From: Sodalis sp. dw_96
GTDB taxonomy: Bacteria; Pseudomonadota; Gammaproteobacteria; Enterobacterales; Enterobacteriaceae
Reading direction: 5' to 3'
DNA length: 64,000 nucleotides
Assembly (NCBI RefSeq): GCF_018449575.1
Contig: NZ_JAAVUT010000002.1
Coordinates: 434,001-498,000, forward strand
Shown here: piece after piece, positions 48,863 through 57,348 of the stretch
Layout of the letters: the number at the start of each line of letters is the position of its first letter
Numbering within the stretch: position 1 is the first letter of the stretch
Notes under the pieces: model-generated
What the model was told of the DNA's origin: nothing
The model's input: only the letters and a program-made list of their open reading frames with translations
Databases searched by the model: none
Made by a program: the position numbers and the translations under genes

Positions 48863-49893
48863 CGACAATGCTTGAAGTGGCGCACAAGGCGGGTGTTTCC
48901 AAAGCGACGGTTTCGCGGGTATTGTCAGGCAACGGTTATGTCAGTCCGGCCACCAAAGAGCGCGTATTCAACGCCATCAAAGAGAGCGGCTATCGCCCCA
49001 ATCTGCTGGCGCGCAACCTCGCCACCCGCAAATCGCAGAGCATCGGCCTGGTGGTGACCAACACCCTTTACCATGGCACCTATTTCAGCGAACTGCTGTT
49101 CCAGGTGGCGCGCATGACGGAAGATCACGGTCGCCAGCTTATTTTGGCGGATGGCAAGCACAGCGCCGAAGAGGAACGGGCGGCGATCCAGTTCTTATTG
49201 GATCTGCGCTGCGACGCCATTATTATTTATCCGCGTTTTATCAGTATTGATGCCTTGGATGAGATTATTCACCAGCACAAACAGCCCATCATGGTGATTA
49301 ACCGCAAGCTGCTTAAAAATGACAGCTACTGTATTTATACCGACCATAAAGAATCCAGTTTCCGCGCGGTGAATTATCTTATTGAGCAAGGCCATCACGA
49401 TATCGCGTTTATTACCGGCTCGCTGGATTCCCCCACCGGGCTGCAGCGCCTGTCCGGTTATAAAGAGGCCCTCGAACGGCATCGTATCCCGTTAAACAAC
49501 GATCGCATTTACCAGGGGAAATGGACCCCCGCCAGCGGCGCCGCGGCGGTGCGCAGCCTGCTCGACAAACAGGTGTCCTTCAGCGCAATGGTGGCCAGCA
49601 ATGATGATATGGCCATCGGTGCGCTAAAAGCGCTGAGCGATGCCGGTATCGACGTACCCCATCAGGTCTCCCTGCTGGGCTTTGACGATATCCCCATGGC
49701 GCCTTATTGCCGGCCGGCGTTATCCAGCGTACGCATCCCGGTATCCGAAATGATCACCGCCATCGTTGATAAACTCGTCGACATCCTGGACGGCGGGGAA
49801 ATCAACAAGCGTCAGACCTTCATCGCGGAATTGATGATTCGGGATTCTGTGGCTAAAGGGCCCGGTGGAACCATTTGCCAAGATCATCAATAA
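48859..49893 (+). CDS. ascG: LacI-family repressor AscG
   Basis: 344 residues. HTH MTTMLEVAHKAGVSKATVSR, then LLARNLATRKSQSIGLVVTN and a sugar-binding domain with HSAEEERAAIQFLLDLRCDA and ASNDDMAIGALKALSDAG, closely resembling E. coli AscG throughout. It represses the divergent ascFB operon and in E. coli can also touch other sugar genes. Its 5' end is preceded by four upstream copies of its own start region. Its last 41 bp overlap the convergent LysR gene. Confidence 0.93.
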   Translation: MTTMLEVAHKAGVSKATVSRVLSGNGYVSPATKERVFNAIKESGYRPNLLARNLATRKSQSIGLVVTNTLYHGTYFSELLFQVARMTEDHGRQLILADGKHSAEEERAAIQFLLDLRCDAIIIYPRFISIDALDEIIHQHKQPIMVINRKLLKNDSYCIYTDHKESSFRAVNYLIEQGHHDIAFITGSLDSPTGLQRLSGYKEALERHRIPLNNDRIYQGKWTPASGAAAVRSLLDKQVSFSAMVASNDDMAIGALKALSDAGIDVPHQVSLLGFDDIPMAPYCRPALSSVRIPVSEMITAIVDKLVDILDGGEINKRQTFIAELMIRDSVAKGPGGTICQDHQ

Positions 49894-50755
49894 AGCAGCG
49901 CACTTTCGTGTCAGTGAAACGTTCTTCCCCATAAAGCACATGCATGGGCCTTTCGATGAAATGATAGCCTGGCATAACGGGTAGCAACTCCCCGCGGCTT
50001 ATGTTTTCCCGCACCGCTTTCTCATAACCGATAAGGATGCCGGCGCCATGTAAAGCGGCTTCCAGCATCGCCCCCCAGTCATTCACCGCAAAGCGCCCAT
50101 TGACGTCCACATCCGTCATTTCCTGCTCCCTGATGAAAGTCCAATGACGGGTCAATCCCGCGTGCCAGGGTGAAAACTCCAGGCACTCATGCCTGGCAAG
50201 ATCAACCGGACTCTCCGGGGTGCCATTTTTCTCCAGATAAGACGGCGCGGCGCAGACCACCAGACGGTATGGCGGCAGCGGTCTGGCAACCAGGCGCAAA
50301 TCATTGCTGAGCGCCCCGATTCTGATGACGGCATCAAATCCCTGCTCCAGCGGATCGGTCAGCACATCGGAAAGCGTCAACTCAATGCGGATTTCCCGGT
50401 AGCGCTGCAAGAAATCAGTCACAAAAGGGATCAGCGCATAGCGTCCAAAGGCCACCGGCGCATTTACCCGCAGTGTTCCCGACGGCTGCAATGCGTTATC
50501 CATGGCGATACGTTCGGCATCCTCTATCGCGCCGAGAATGTGCAGGCAGCGCTTGTAGTAGTCGATGCCCGTGGTGGTCAGGCTTTGTTTCCGGGTGGTA
50601 CGGTTCAGCAAACGAACCCCCAGTCCTGTTTCAAGGGTCGCCACATGACGCGCTATCATCTGTGGCGATATTGCCAGTTTTGCCGCCGCGGCGGCAAAAG
50701 AGCCCTCTTTCACCGCCGTGACAAAAACCTTCATGCCCGTGATTTTATCCAGCAT
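49853..50755 (-). CDS. LysR-family transcriptional regulator
   Basis: 300 residues from MLDKITGMKVFVTAVKEGSF, with CCAGGAGTTGTTA before the ATG; the frame could start eight codons earlier. HTH AAAAAKLAISPQMIARHVAT and a CrgA-like effector domain (GTLRVNAPVAFGRYALIPFV). Divergent from the YciI-like gene at 50878, likely its target. The 3' end overlaps ascG convergently by 41 bp. Confidence 0.9.
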   Translation of the reverse strand: MLDKITGMKVFVTAVKEGSFAAAAAKLAISPQMIARHVATLETGLGVRLLNRTTRKQSLTTTGIDYYKRCLHILGAIEDAERIAMDNALQPSGTLRVNAPVAFGRYALIPFVTDFLQRYREIRIELTLSDVLTDPLEQGFDAVIRIGALSNDLRLVARPLPPYRLVVCAAPSYLEKNGTPESPVDLARHECLEFSPWHAGLTRHWTFIREQEMTDVDVNGRFAVNDWGAMLEAALHGAGILIGYEKAVRENISRGELLPVMPGYHFIERPMHVLYGEERFTDTKVRCFIDDLGKWFHRAL

Positions 50756-50877
50756 TAACAACTCCTGGTTGTTACTCAATCTACTGGTGGACCATTTTAA
50801 ATACCTGCAAGAGTTATTACAGTGAAATTTGAAGTATGTTTTAAAACTTAAGATAAGCCAATGGCAAAGAGGAAACG

Positions 50878-51222
50878 ATGAATACCTACGTGGTAAGAAT
50901 GGACCATCCTGATGGCCCGGAGTGGAATACCTTTGTGATGGAACATGTCTTGTATTTGAAAAAACTGATCGATGAGGGGAAACTCATTGCCTCGGGTCCG
51001 CTGAAAGGGACACCCCTGCGCGCCGGTTTTCTTATCTTTCGGACAGACCAGTTAGAGGAGGTAAAAGCCTTGGTGGCCGGCGATCCCTTCGCCCGGGAAA
51101 ATCTTATTGCGCGGCTTGATATTCAGGAATGGGATCCCCTCTTTGGCCTGCTGTCGGATATATCCAGTAAAATTCCACCTGAAGAATTGCGTGCGCTTTT
51201 TGAAGAGGATGGCGGTAAATAA
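50878..51222 (+). CDS. YciI-like family protein
   Basis: 114 residues. The ferredoxin-like YciI fold is indicated by VVRMDHPDG near the start, HVLYLKKLIDEGKLIASGPL and LVAGDPFARENLI; the His and Asp form the small family's putative active site. AAGAGGAAACG precedes the ATG. Cytoplasmic. Followed after about 100 bp by a NIPSNAP gene; both are often linked to aromatic or lactone degradation, under the divergent LysR protein. Confidence 0.85.
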   Translation: MNTYVVRMDHPDGPEWNTFVMEHVLYLKKLIDEGKLIASGPLKGTPLRAGFLIFRTDQLEEVKALVAGDPFARENLIARLDIQEWDPLFGLLSDISSKIPPEELRALFEEDGGK

Positions 51223-51321
51223 CCACGCCCGGTGTAATAAATAAAGTGCAATACATGCAGTGCAAGAGCTCACTTTGAATGCAAGATAGTTTACCAGAAC
51301 CCTATAATACGGGAGGCGCAT

Positions 51322-51927
51322 ATGATGTATGAACTCTGCCGAATCAGCGCGACGGCACTGAATCTGAAACAAACGGCGGACCGATGCGTTCAGTCTGCCC
51401 GTGACAATAGCGGGGAAAGTCAGTTACTGGGAGCATGGCGGACAGAAATCGGCGATCTTTTTCAGGTCATCCTGTTGCGGGCCTATCCTGACCTGAATCG
51501 GCATGTTGAAGCCCGGGAACGGGCATTGACCGGACCAGGTGAATTTGCCGGGGACAATCAAGGCATCACGGTAGCCAGGGAAAGCTTTAAAAAATTTCCG
51601 TTCTTGCCGGAGGTCAAACCGTTCACTGCGGGAAATTATTTCGAGCTGCGCACCTATTACCTTAAACCCGGCGGACTTCAGCCCACCATTGACGCCTGGG
51701 AAAAAGCGCTGCGGCCCGCTGAGGAATATACCTCGCACCTTATTATCAACATGTATGCCCTGGACGGTTTACCACGCATCGTACATCTTTGGGCATTTGA
51801 ATCACTGGAAGAGCGCGCCAGGCTGCGTGAGAAGTATTACTCCCTGAAACTGTGGCCGCCCCGCGGAGGGCCGGAACAGATCGATCACGCCACAAACAGC
51901 ATCCTGTTGCCCATTATTCAAAGCTAA
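51322..51927 (+). CDS. NIPSNAP-family protein
   Basis: 201 residues. Two ferredoxin-like halves; YFELRTYYLKPGGLQPTIDA and the ALDGLPRIVHLWAFESLEER to LWPPRGGPEQI tail are typical of bacterial NIPSNAP proteins. Function of the family is poorly known. ACGGGAGGCGCAT precedes the start. Probably co-regulated with the YciI-like gene. Two consecutive ATG codons at the start. Confidence 0.82.
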   Translation: MMYELCRISATALNLKQTADRCVQSARDNSGESQLLGAWRTEIGDLFQVILLRAYPDLNRHVEARERALTGPGEFAGDNQGITVARESFKKFPFLPEVKPFTAGNYFELRTYYLKPGGLQPTIDAWEKALRPAEEYTSHLIINMYALDGLPRIVHLWAFESLEERARLREKYYSLKLWPPRGGPEQIDHATNSILLPIIQS

Positions 51928-51980
51928 AATCATTAGGGGGAGATATTGTTATCTCCCCCCTTTGTCGTGGCGATGAAAAC

Positions 51981-53003
51981 TTACAGCGGACGCTGCTGAG
52001 CAACTACCGGACTGGGCTGGGTACGACGTCCCACCATGCCCATTGCGCCGGCCAGAACGGCCTCGACAATCAGCATAAAGAAGGTGAACCAGCTGGCTTT
52101 CGCGGTAGCGGCCGCCGCCTTGTCACTCGCTTCACGGGCCTTTTGCTCAGCCTGTTGTTTCAACTGTTCATATTGCGCACGGGCCTGCTGATAGCTTTTT
52201 TCAGTTTGGTCGACAATCTGCTCGGCTTCCTGATCGCTCTTACCGGTTCGCGCCTTGATGATATTTTTCAACGCATCGCGGTCGGCGGCCTGGAAGGTAT
52301 CTTGATTACGCTGAATCAGGCCTTGAATAAAATTAGCCACATCGGTATCAGCGGTCTGGGGATGTTTGGCAGTATCGGATGCCTGATTTTGAGCATTATC
52401 GGCTTCTCCCTGTGCCTTATTTTGCAGATTCTCCGGCTGTAGTTCCGGTTTACCGGTCTGGCGCAATGTGGTTTCGATTTGGTTCTGTAAACTGTCGAGG
52501 TTAATATTATTTTCCCCGAGTTTATCTTTAACCATTTGAGTGACCGGCGGCGCGGCGGCGGATATTCCTTTGCCGAGAATCTGTAATCCGGATCCCACCA
52601 CACTCATTGCGCCGCTCATGGCGCTATTGACCACCACAATAAGGAACCAGGCGCAAATCAAGGTATTCACGCCGAACATCAACAGACCGTGCAACGCCCC
52701 TTCGCGTTGCGCCAAACGCCCGCTGGCGTAAGCACCCGCCGCGATGGAAATAAGCATACTGGCGCCGGTCCAGATGGCTGCGCCGGTTCCTAAACCCGCG
52801 AGGGGATTTTGTTCTTTCAACGGATCGATGGTGCTGGCGCCGATGGCGGTACCTAATATGGACAACAGTAAATAAACTACCATTGAAATAATGACACCTG
52901 CGAAAATGGCGCTCCACGAAATACGCTTCAGCGGAATGCCATTTAACGGCTCAACCAATGATTCGTGGTAATTTCCGGGTGTAGTGGTTGAATTTTCGAT
53001 CAT
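51981..53003 (-). CDS. Membrane protein with long coiled coil, 340 residues
   Basis: Four hydrophobic segments in the first 145 residues (about 30-55, 72-95, 105-128 and a weaker one), a charged helical stretch (about 150-300, rich in Gln/Lys/Glu/Ala with SYQQARAQYEQLKQQ), and a final membrane helix around 310-328. It resembles the YrzE/TIGR04086-like and YtxH-like stress-associated membrane proteins of Proteobacteria but I cannot name it. Terminal RRTQPSPVVAQQRPL is cytoplasmic-looking. It sits with other small envelope and CsbD/DUF883-type genes. Confidence 0.7.
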   Translation of the reverse strand: MIENSTTTPGNYHESLVEPLNGIPLKRISWSAIFAGVIISMVVYLLLSILGTAIGASTIDPLKEQNPLAGLGTGAAIWTGASMLISIAAGAYASGRLAQREGALHGLLMFGVNTLICAWFLIVVVNSAMSGAMSVVGSGLQILGKGISAAAPPVTQMVKDKLGENNINLDSLQNQIETTLRQTGKPELQPENLQNKAQGEADNAQNQASDTAKHPQTADTDVANFIQGLIQRNQDTFQAADRDALKNIIKARTGKSDQEAEQIVDQTEKSYQQARAQYEQLKQQAEQKAREASDKAAAATAKASWFTFFMLIVEAVLAGAMGMVGRRTQPSPVVAQQRPL

Positions 53004-53491
53004 ATTGAAATCTCCATATAATCCCAGACTTGATATCGTCGAATCGCAGTTCAGTTAAAGCAAAACCCTGCGCCTTATCGCTAACGGCGGCATTTAATTA
53101 CAGCCTGACATTAGCTTAACTAATATTAGCCGTAGAATTGAAAATCACCAGAAAATCTTTACTTACTGTAATCTGGGTGAAAAGTTGCGTTAAAAGTTCA
53201 TATTAATCATCGCTATTTCCCCAGAAATTCAATCCAACCTTAGCCCCCGCCAAAACTGGAAAAAAGAGATGTTCAGTCCATTCATATTAGCCACTCTAAA
53301 GACACAGCCAGTGTGATCAAACAAAAAGACGTTAATGGCACTGACAGCAATGTGTTGAAAAAAATTCTGAATGAATCTTTGCAGATCTATATTCATACTC
53401 ACCAAGAGCGGCTCCACAATTTTCGGGAATCTAGCGGCCGAAGAGTTGTCGAATTAACCGTGGCGCTTCTGGTGTATTTATTGGAGGTTAT
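53004..53491. other. AT-rich gap before the second tiny lipoprotein
   Basis: About 490 bp. No convincing gene; a 72-codon rightward frame from 53313 lacks a ribosome site and overlaps the start of the lipoprotein. It presumably holds the leftward promoter of the membrane protein and the rightward one of the lipoprotein. Confidence 0.4.
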
Positions 53492-53644
53492 ATGCGACGT
53501 TTTATCAAGATTTTCAGCATTATCTCGCTAAGCGTGGCCTTGAGCGGCTGCGGTTGGAACAACGCGTTTTGGAGCGATGAACTCGGCCCCGACCCGGGAC
53601 AAGTGAACCAGCCGACTAACGGTAATCACGGCGGTCCAGGCTGA
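53492..53644 (+). CDS. Tiny lipoprotein, 50 residues
   Basis: MRRFIKIFSIISLSVALSGC ends in an ideal lipobox (ALSGC); the mature peptide is 31 residues starting CGWNNAFWSDELGPDPG and ending NGNHGGPG. TTGGAGGTTAT precedes the ATG. Same MRRF signal peptide and short Trp/Gly/His tail as the 42-residue protein at 45256, so the two are likely paralogues. Envelope-anchored; role unknown. Confidence 0.75.
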   Translation: MRRFIKIFSIISLSVALSGCGWNNAFWSDELGPDPGQVNQPTNGNHGGPG

Positions 53645-53793
53645 TGCCGGGGAGCACTTATCTTCTGCCCCATGGTTTGAGGAGACCAAGCGCAAACAAC
53701 ACATCTGCTCGCGTCCTGTTGAATTTGAACGGCGAGTCACAATTTTTCAGGTCAAAAGCGCTCACCCTCCTTACCAGATAAGCGGGGGAGACG

Positions 53794-53901
53794 ATGAACG
53801 AGATTAAGTATTTAATCAAGACATGGACAATTGAAGATCTTGAAATCGCAGCCGCCATTGCTTTTGTCGTCATTATCTTTGTTTTGACTTTTTCGGCTTA
53901 G
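53794..53901 (+). CDS. Small single-span membrane protein, 35 residues
   Basis: MNEIKYLIKTWTIEDLEIAA, then a hydrophobic AIAFVVIIFVLTFSA end: a short amphipathic N-terminus and one transmembrane helix. GCGGGGGAGACG gives a very strong ribosome site. A terminator is at 54040. The design recalls the small membrane proteins near ymiA in enteric bacteria; a type-I toxin-like peptide cannot be excluded. Confidence 0.65.
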   Translation: MNEIKYLIKTWTIEDLEIAAAIAFVVIIFVLTFSA

Positions 53902-54039
53902 TGCGGGCATTTTTTCGCCTTTTGTTAAATTTATTAACAATTATATGTTTAGTAATTCTTAGCTCAACTAGCCTTAAACATACCGTCAGGAGAAAACCTC
54001 TTGATACGGAGTCCCTTTGTAGCATTTTGTTATGATAAC

Positions 54040-54062
54040 AAACCGCTCTGGCGGTTTTTTTT
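54040..54062 (+). terminator. Rho-independent terminator
   Basis: AAACCGC (54040-54046) pairs with GCGG plus the T run; loop TCTG; followed by eight Ts. It closes the unit of the 35-residue membrane protein. Confidence 0.85.
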
Positions 54063-54119
54063 ATGCGAACACTGAAACTTGTTACATTGCGAAATTATTA
54101 CTATACTAATTATATAATG

Positions 54120-54187
54120 CTCAAGGTTGGCTCTGAGAGCGTTATTCCTCCAAACTCCGTCTGGGCTCCTACCTTGGACGGTTTTTT
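54120..54187 (+). ncRNA. Candidate small RNA of about 65 nt
   Basis: A TATAAT box at 54113-54118 is followed at the right distance by a short transcript-like stretch ending in CCGTC/GACGG (54157-54161, 54177-54181) and TTTTTT. It sits between a terminator and the ymiA gene. No family recognised; the -35 element is weak. Alternatively the hairpin is an attenuator ahead of ymiA. Confidence 0.25.
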
Positions 54188-54280
54188 CTGCCTCAAATCG
54201 GCATAATTGCCTTCACATTAAAGGTTTTTCAGCCAGTTACCGATAAATCAGTATGGCTTTCTGACTCATCAGGTGACTTA

Positions 54281-54406
54281 ATGGATAACAAAACCGACCA
54301 TGAACTCAAGCGCAAGGCGTGGCTTGCGGTTTTCCTGATATCCGCCACATTCTGGATTGCCGTCGGACTTATCCTTTTTCACTTCCTGGTTAAGCATAAC
54401 GCGTAA
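54281..54406 (+). CDS. ymiA: YmiA-family small membrane protein
   Basis: 41 residues, MDNKTDHELKRKAWLAVFLI, then SATFWIAVGLILFHFLVKHNA. The ELKRKAWLAVFL..ATFW core matches E. coli YmiA (46 residues): a basic cytoplasmic start and one membrane helix. AGGTGACTTA precedes the ATG. Function in E. coli is unknown. Confidence 0.8.
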   Translation: MDNKTDHELKRKAWLAVFLISATFWIAVGLILFHFLVKHNA

Positions 54407-54488
54407 AGGTTATTGACGTTTGGTGAGGGATTCCCACCGTACACGTCACGCTACCCCCTTCCGGAAGATGACACTCCCTCGTGGTAGA

Positions 54489-54995
54489 TCAGGACTCGGG
54501 ACGAACGAAGGTTTCTATCCGGTCAGTTCGATCGGTGTACAATATGCCGTTTAAATGGTCAACTTCATGCTGAATGATACGGGCATGAAAGCCGCTGGCC
54601 CGGCCTTGCAATGGGCGGCCATTGATATCCTGCGCCGTATAGGCGATGTGCTGCCAGCGCTCAACATAGCCGCGATAACCGGGAATACTGAGACATCCCT
54701 CCCAGCCCTCGGATTTATCATTCCCTACCGGTGAGATCTCCGGATTAATCAGCACGGTCAAGGGAAGCGGGTCAATGGAATCACCGTCACGCTCTATGGC
54801 CTGCGCCACTTCCACAACGATCACGCGCCGCAGTACGCCCAATTGGGGTGCCGCCAATCCCACCCCTTTTTCCTGGCGCATCACCCGCGCCATATTATCC
54901 GCAAGCTCTTGCAAATCCGCCCCGAAGGCAGTGACCGCCAGGGCTTTGGCCCGCAGTAGAGGATCAGGCTCATAAATCAAAGAGTAATCAGCCAT
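54489..54995 (-). CDS. def: Peptide deformylase (paralogue of Def)
   Basis: 168 residues. All three deformylase motifs are present: GVGLAAPQ (44-51), EGCLS (99-103, metal-binding Cys101) and HEVDH (143-147). It removes the formyl group from the N-terminal Met of new proteins, metal-dependent, cytoplasmic. Not next to fmt, rsmB or trkA, the usual def neighbours, so it is probably a second deformylase beside the housekeeping copy. Confidence 0.93.
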   Translation of the reverse strand: MADYSLIYEPDPLLRAKALAVTAFGADLQELADNMARVMRQEKGVGLAAPQLGVLRRVIVVEVAQAIERDGDSIDPLPLTVLINPEISPVGNDKSEGWEGCLSIPGYRGYVERWQHIAYTAQDINGRPLQGRASGFHARIIQHEVDHLNGILYTDRTDRIETFVRPES

Positions 54996-55121
54996 TTATT
55001 TTTTTCCTCTCTTACTAGGCCGTTTTTTTTATCCTTCCATGGCCCGGATATATTGTCAATTAGTACAATTGGCTAATCTTAACTATCCTTATTCTTGTGA
55101 ATAATAAAAAGAGGAATAGTT

Positions 55122-55412
55122 ATGTCTGACATTACAAAACCAAATGACGAAGCATTCGATGATTTTGCCAACTCTGCAAAAAACAAAGCAGAAGGACTTG
55201 CCGGCGCCGCGCAGAAAAAATTCGGCGAAGCGGTGGATTCCCCTGACCAACAGGCCAAAGGCGCGGCTAGGCAGGCTACCGCCAAGGTCTCCGAAGTCTT
55301 TAACGACGCGGTCACCGGCGCCCGAGACCAAGTCCGTGAATACCCGCTCGTCGGACTTGCCGCAATCGGTACTATCGGTCTTTTGCTGGGTTTCATACTT
55401 GGCCGCAAATAA
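55122..55412 (+). CDS. CsbD/DUF883 (ElaB/YqjD-like) ribosome- or stress-associated protein
   Basis: 96 residues. Helical, charged N-terminal part (DEAFDDFANSAKNKAEGLAG, CsbD-like) and a C-terminal membrane helix YPLVGLAAIGTIGLLLGFIL followed by GRK, the ElaB/YqjD layout. GAGGAATAGTT is the ribosome site. Such proteins accumulate in stationary phase and anchor ribosomes or respond to osmotic stress. Terminator directly after. Confidence 0.8.
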   Translation: MSDITKPNDEAFDDFANSAKNKAEGLAGAAQKKFGEAVDSPDQQAKGAARQATAKVSEVFNDAVTGARDQVREYPLVGLAAIGTIGLLLGFILGRK

Positions 55413-55418
55413 TATCCC

Positions 55419-55441
55419 GGGGCGATTGAATGCCCCTTTTC
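55419..55441 (+). terminator. Rho-independent terminator
   Basis: GGGGC (55419-55423) and GCCCC (55432-55436) with an eight-base loop and TTTT. Closes the DUF883-type gene. Confidence 0.75.
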
Positions 55442-55693
55442 CCTTCTGCAATTCTTTTCCACATCCTGCCAAGCCGTTTTCGAGCGCCTCTTTATACCTT
55501 TATAGACGGTAAATGAAACGCCGGTATAGGATAGGGTTCTGCGGTCTGGAAACCATTATCGGATGGCTTCATATACCGCGATGTGATACACACTTTGATA
55601 GTTTCAGTCTGCCCCTGGATCAGGTTGTTGGGATTGGCCGGCAACACTAAATCTCCCTTTTTGGCAAAAAATTCCTGAAAAAATGAGGGTAGC

Positions 55694-55741
55694 ATGGCAT
55701 TTGCACCTGAACCGCGTATCCATCTGGCCGAGTCAAAATGA
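55694..55741 (+). CDS. 15-codon leader frame, or frameshifted N-terminus of the SulP gene
   Basis: ATGGCATTT opens a frame MAFAPEPRIHLAESK that ends in TGA overlapping the next ATG (ATGA). It has a good ribosome site (GAGGGTAGC) while the SulP start at 55738 has almost none. Adding one G after 55740 would fuse the two into ...HLAESKWKQEVLAGVSVAG, which looks like a normal SulP N-terminus. So this is either a coupled leader peptide or a one-base deletion. Confidence 0.5.
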   Translation: MAFAPEPRIHLAESK

Positions 55742-57348
55742 AGCAGGAAGTTTTAGCGGGGGTTTCCGTGGCCGGTCTCTTGCTGCCATCGGCCATCGCT
55801 TATGCGGCCATTGCCGGCCTTTCGCCGGACCATGCCATCATCGCCACCATTGTCGGTCTGGGCATTTATGCCCTGACGGGACGAAGCCGGTTCGCAATGG
55901 TCGCGCCCACCTCCTCATCCGCGGCGATTCTGGCCGCGCTCATCGTTTCAATGCAGCGCCAGATACCCCAAGGCGCCCTGGTGGCCGATGCGGCCATTCT
56001 TGCCGCCGGACTCTGCTTTCTTATCGCCGGCGCGCTGCGTGCCGGCGCGTTGGCAAGTTTTATTTCACGCCCGGTGCTGAGCGGCTTTTCATTTGGTATT
56101 GCATTGACCATCACCATCAAGCAAATCCCCGCCATCGCCGGCATCACCCTGCCCCCAAGCGGAGATAGCGGTATTGTGCCGTTAATTTGGCATATGATTG
56201 AGGCTTTGCCGCAATTCCAGATTGCGTCGGTGTCCATCGGCGCGTTGGCGCTGTTGAGTCTGGCGATACTGCGGCGATGGCGTGGCTTTCCGGCCTCGGC
56301 GCTAGTGCTTGCCGCCGGCGTGTTGTTGTCGGCATTGGTGGACCTGCCGGCGCACCACGTCGGTTTAGTGGGAAGCATCGCCATCGCGATTCCCCACCTT
56401 TCCTGGCCTGGACTTTCCCTGGACGATTGGTCTCGGGTCATCGAACTCTCGGTGCCGTTGTTTTTAATTCTTTTCGCCGAGTCCTGGGGGTCGATACGTG
56501 GCCTTGCGCTGCTGCACGGCGACAAGGTCAACGCCAACCGCGAGCTGGTGGCGCTGGGCTTCGCCAACGTTGCCGCCGGGCTGCTGCACGGCATGCCGGT
56601 GGGAGCGGGGTTTTCCGCCTCCTCGGCGGCGGAGTCCGCCGGAGCGCGCACCCGATATGCCGGCCTCGCCGCCATGGCGGTGTTAATTATTCTCAGCCTA
56701 TGGGGACGTTCCCTGGTGGCGCTGGTGCCGGCACCCGTGCTGGCATCCGTGGTGATCGCCTCGTTGTTCCACGCGCTCAATCCAGGCCCCGTCGTGCGCT
56801 TATGGCATATCCGGCGCGACGAGGTCGTGGCCACGGTCGCCGCCCTGGCCGTGATTGGTTTTGGCGTTCTCAACGGCATGCTGATAGCGGTTGGCTTATC
56901 TTTATTGGCCCTGCTGCAACGATTTTCCGCCGCGCGTATCGCCCGACTTGGGAGAATCCCCGACACCCATGATTTTGTCGATTTGGCCAGAAACCTGAAA
57001 ACCGAGACCGACCCGCGGATTTTGGTGGTGCGACCGATGGAGCCGCTGTTCTTCGCCAATGCGGAGCGGGTGCTGGCGGTGGTGGCACAGTGGGCCGAAG
57101 CGGACTCGGTCACCAGGGTGGTCATTCTTTCCCTTGAAGAGAGCCAGGATTTTGACAGCACCGCTCTTGACGCATTGCTTGAGTTCCAGGCGCGTTTAGC
57201 AAAGACCGGGCGAACGCTCTTATTGGCGCGGGTCAAGGACGATCTACGGGACCTGTTGCGCATCGCCGGTTCAGCGTGGCTGGCGGGTGACGATTGCTGT
57301 TTCTGGAGCGTGTCTGATGCGTTTAAAGCTGCGCTAAAGAGGCAGTAG
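55738..57348 (+). CDS. SulP-family anion transporter with STAS domain
   Basis: 536 residues from the ATG overlap. SulP start VAGLLLPSAIAYAAIAGLSP, 10-12 membrane helices, TSSSAAILAALIV, SRPVLSGFSFGIALTI, and a cytoplasmic STAS domain in the last 110 residues (PMEPLFFANAERVLAVVAQW; DSTALDALLEFQARL). Transports sulfate, bicarbonate or dicarboxylates across the inner membrane. The N-terminus lacks the usual 15-30 residue lead, see the frame at 55694. No carbonic anhydrase gene is linked. Confidence 0.88.
   Translation: MKQEVLAGVSVAGLLLPSAIAYAAIAGLSPDHAIIATIVGLGIYALTGRSRFAMVAPTSSSAAILAALIVSMQRQIPQGALVADAAILAAGLCFLIAGALRAGALASFISRPVLSGFSFGIALTITIKQIPAIAGITLPPSGDSGIVPLIWHMIEALPQFQIASVSIGALALLSLAILRRWRGFPASALVLAAGVLLSALVDLPAHHVGLVGSIAIAIPHLSWPGLSLDDWSRVIELSVPLFLILFAESWGSIRGLALLHGDKVNANRELVALGFANVAAGLLHGMPVGAGFSASSAAESAGARTRYAGLAAMAVLIILSLWGRSLVALVPAPVLASVVIASLFHALNPGPVVRLWHIRRDEVVATVAALAVIGFGVLNGMLIAVGLSLLALLQRFSAARIARLGRIPDTHDFVDLARNLKTETDPRILVVRPMEPLFFANAERVLAVVAQWAEADSVTRVVILSLEESQDFDSTALDALLEFQARLAKTGRTLLLARVKDDLRDLLRIAGSAWLAGDDCCFWSVSDAFKAALKRQ

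Noticed and set aside
48495-48932. Leftward frames with repeated SSYRLFRHF units opposite the ascG start repeats
   Set aside because: Produced by the 35-bp repeat read on the other strand; no start site, and AscG explains the sequence.
55866-57263. 465-codon leftward frame opposite the SulP gene
   Set aside because: Mirror of a GC-rich coding sequence; no signal, domain or ribosome site, whereas the SulP protein is unmistakable.
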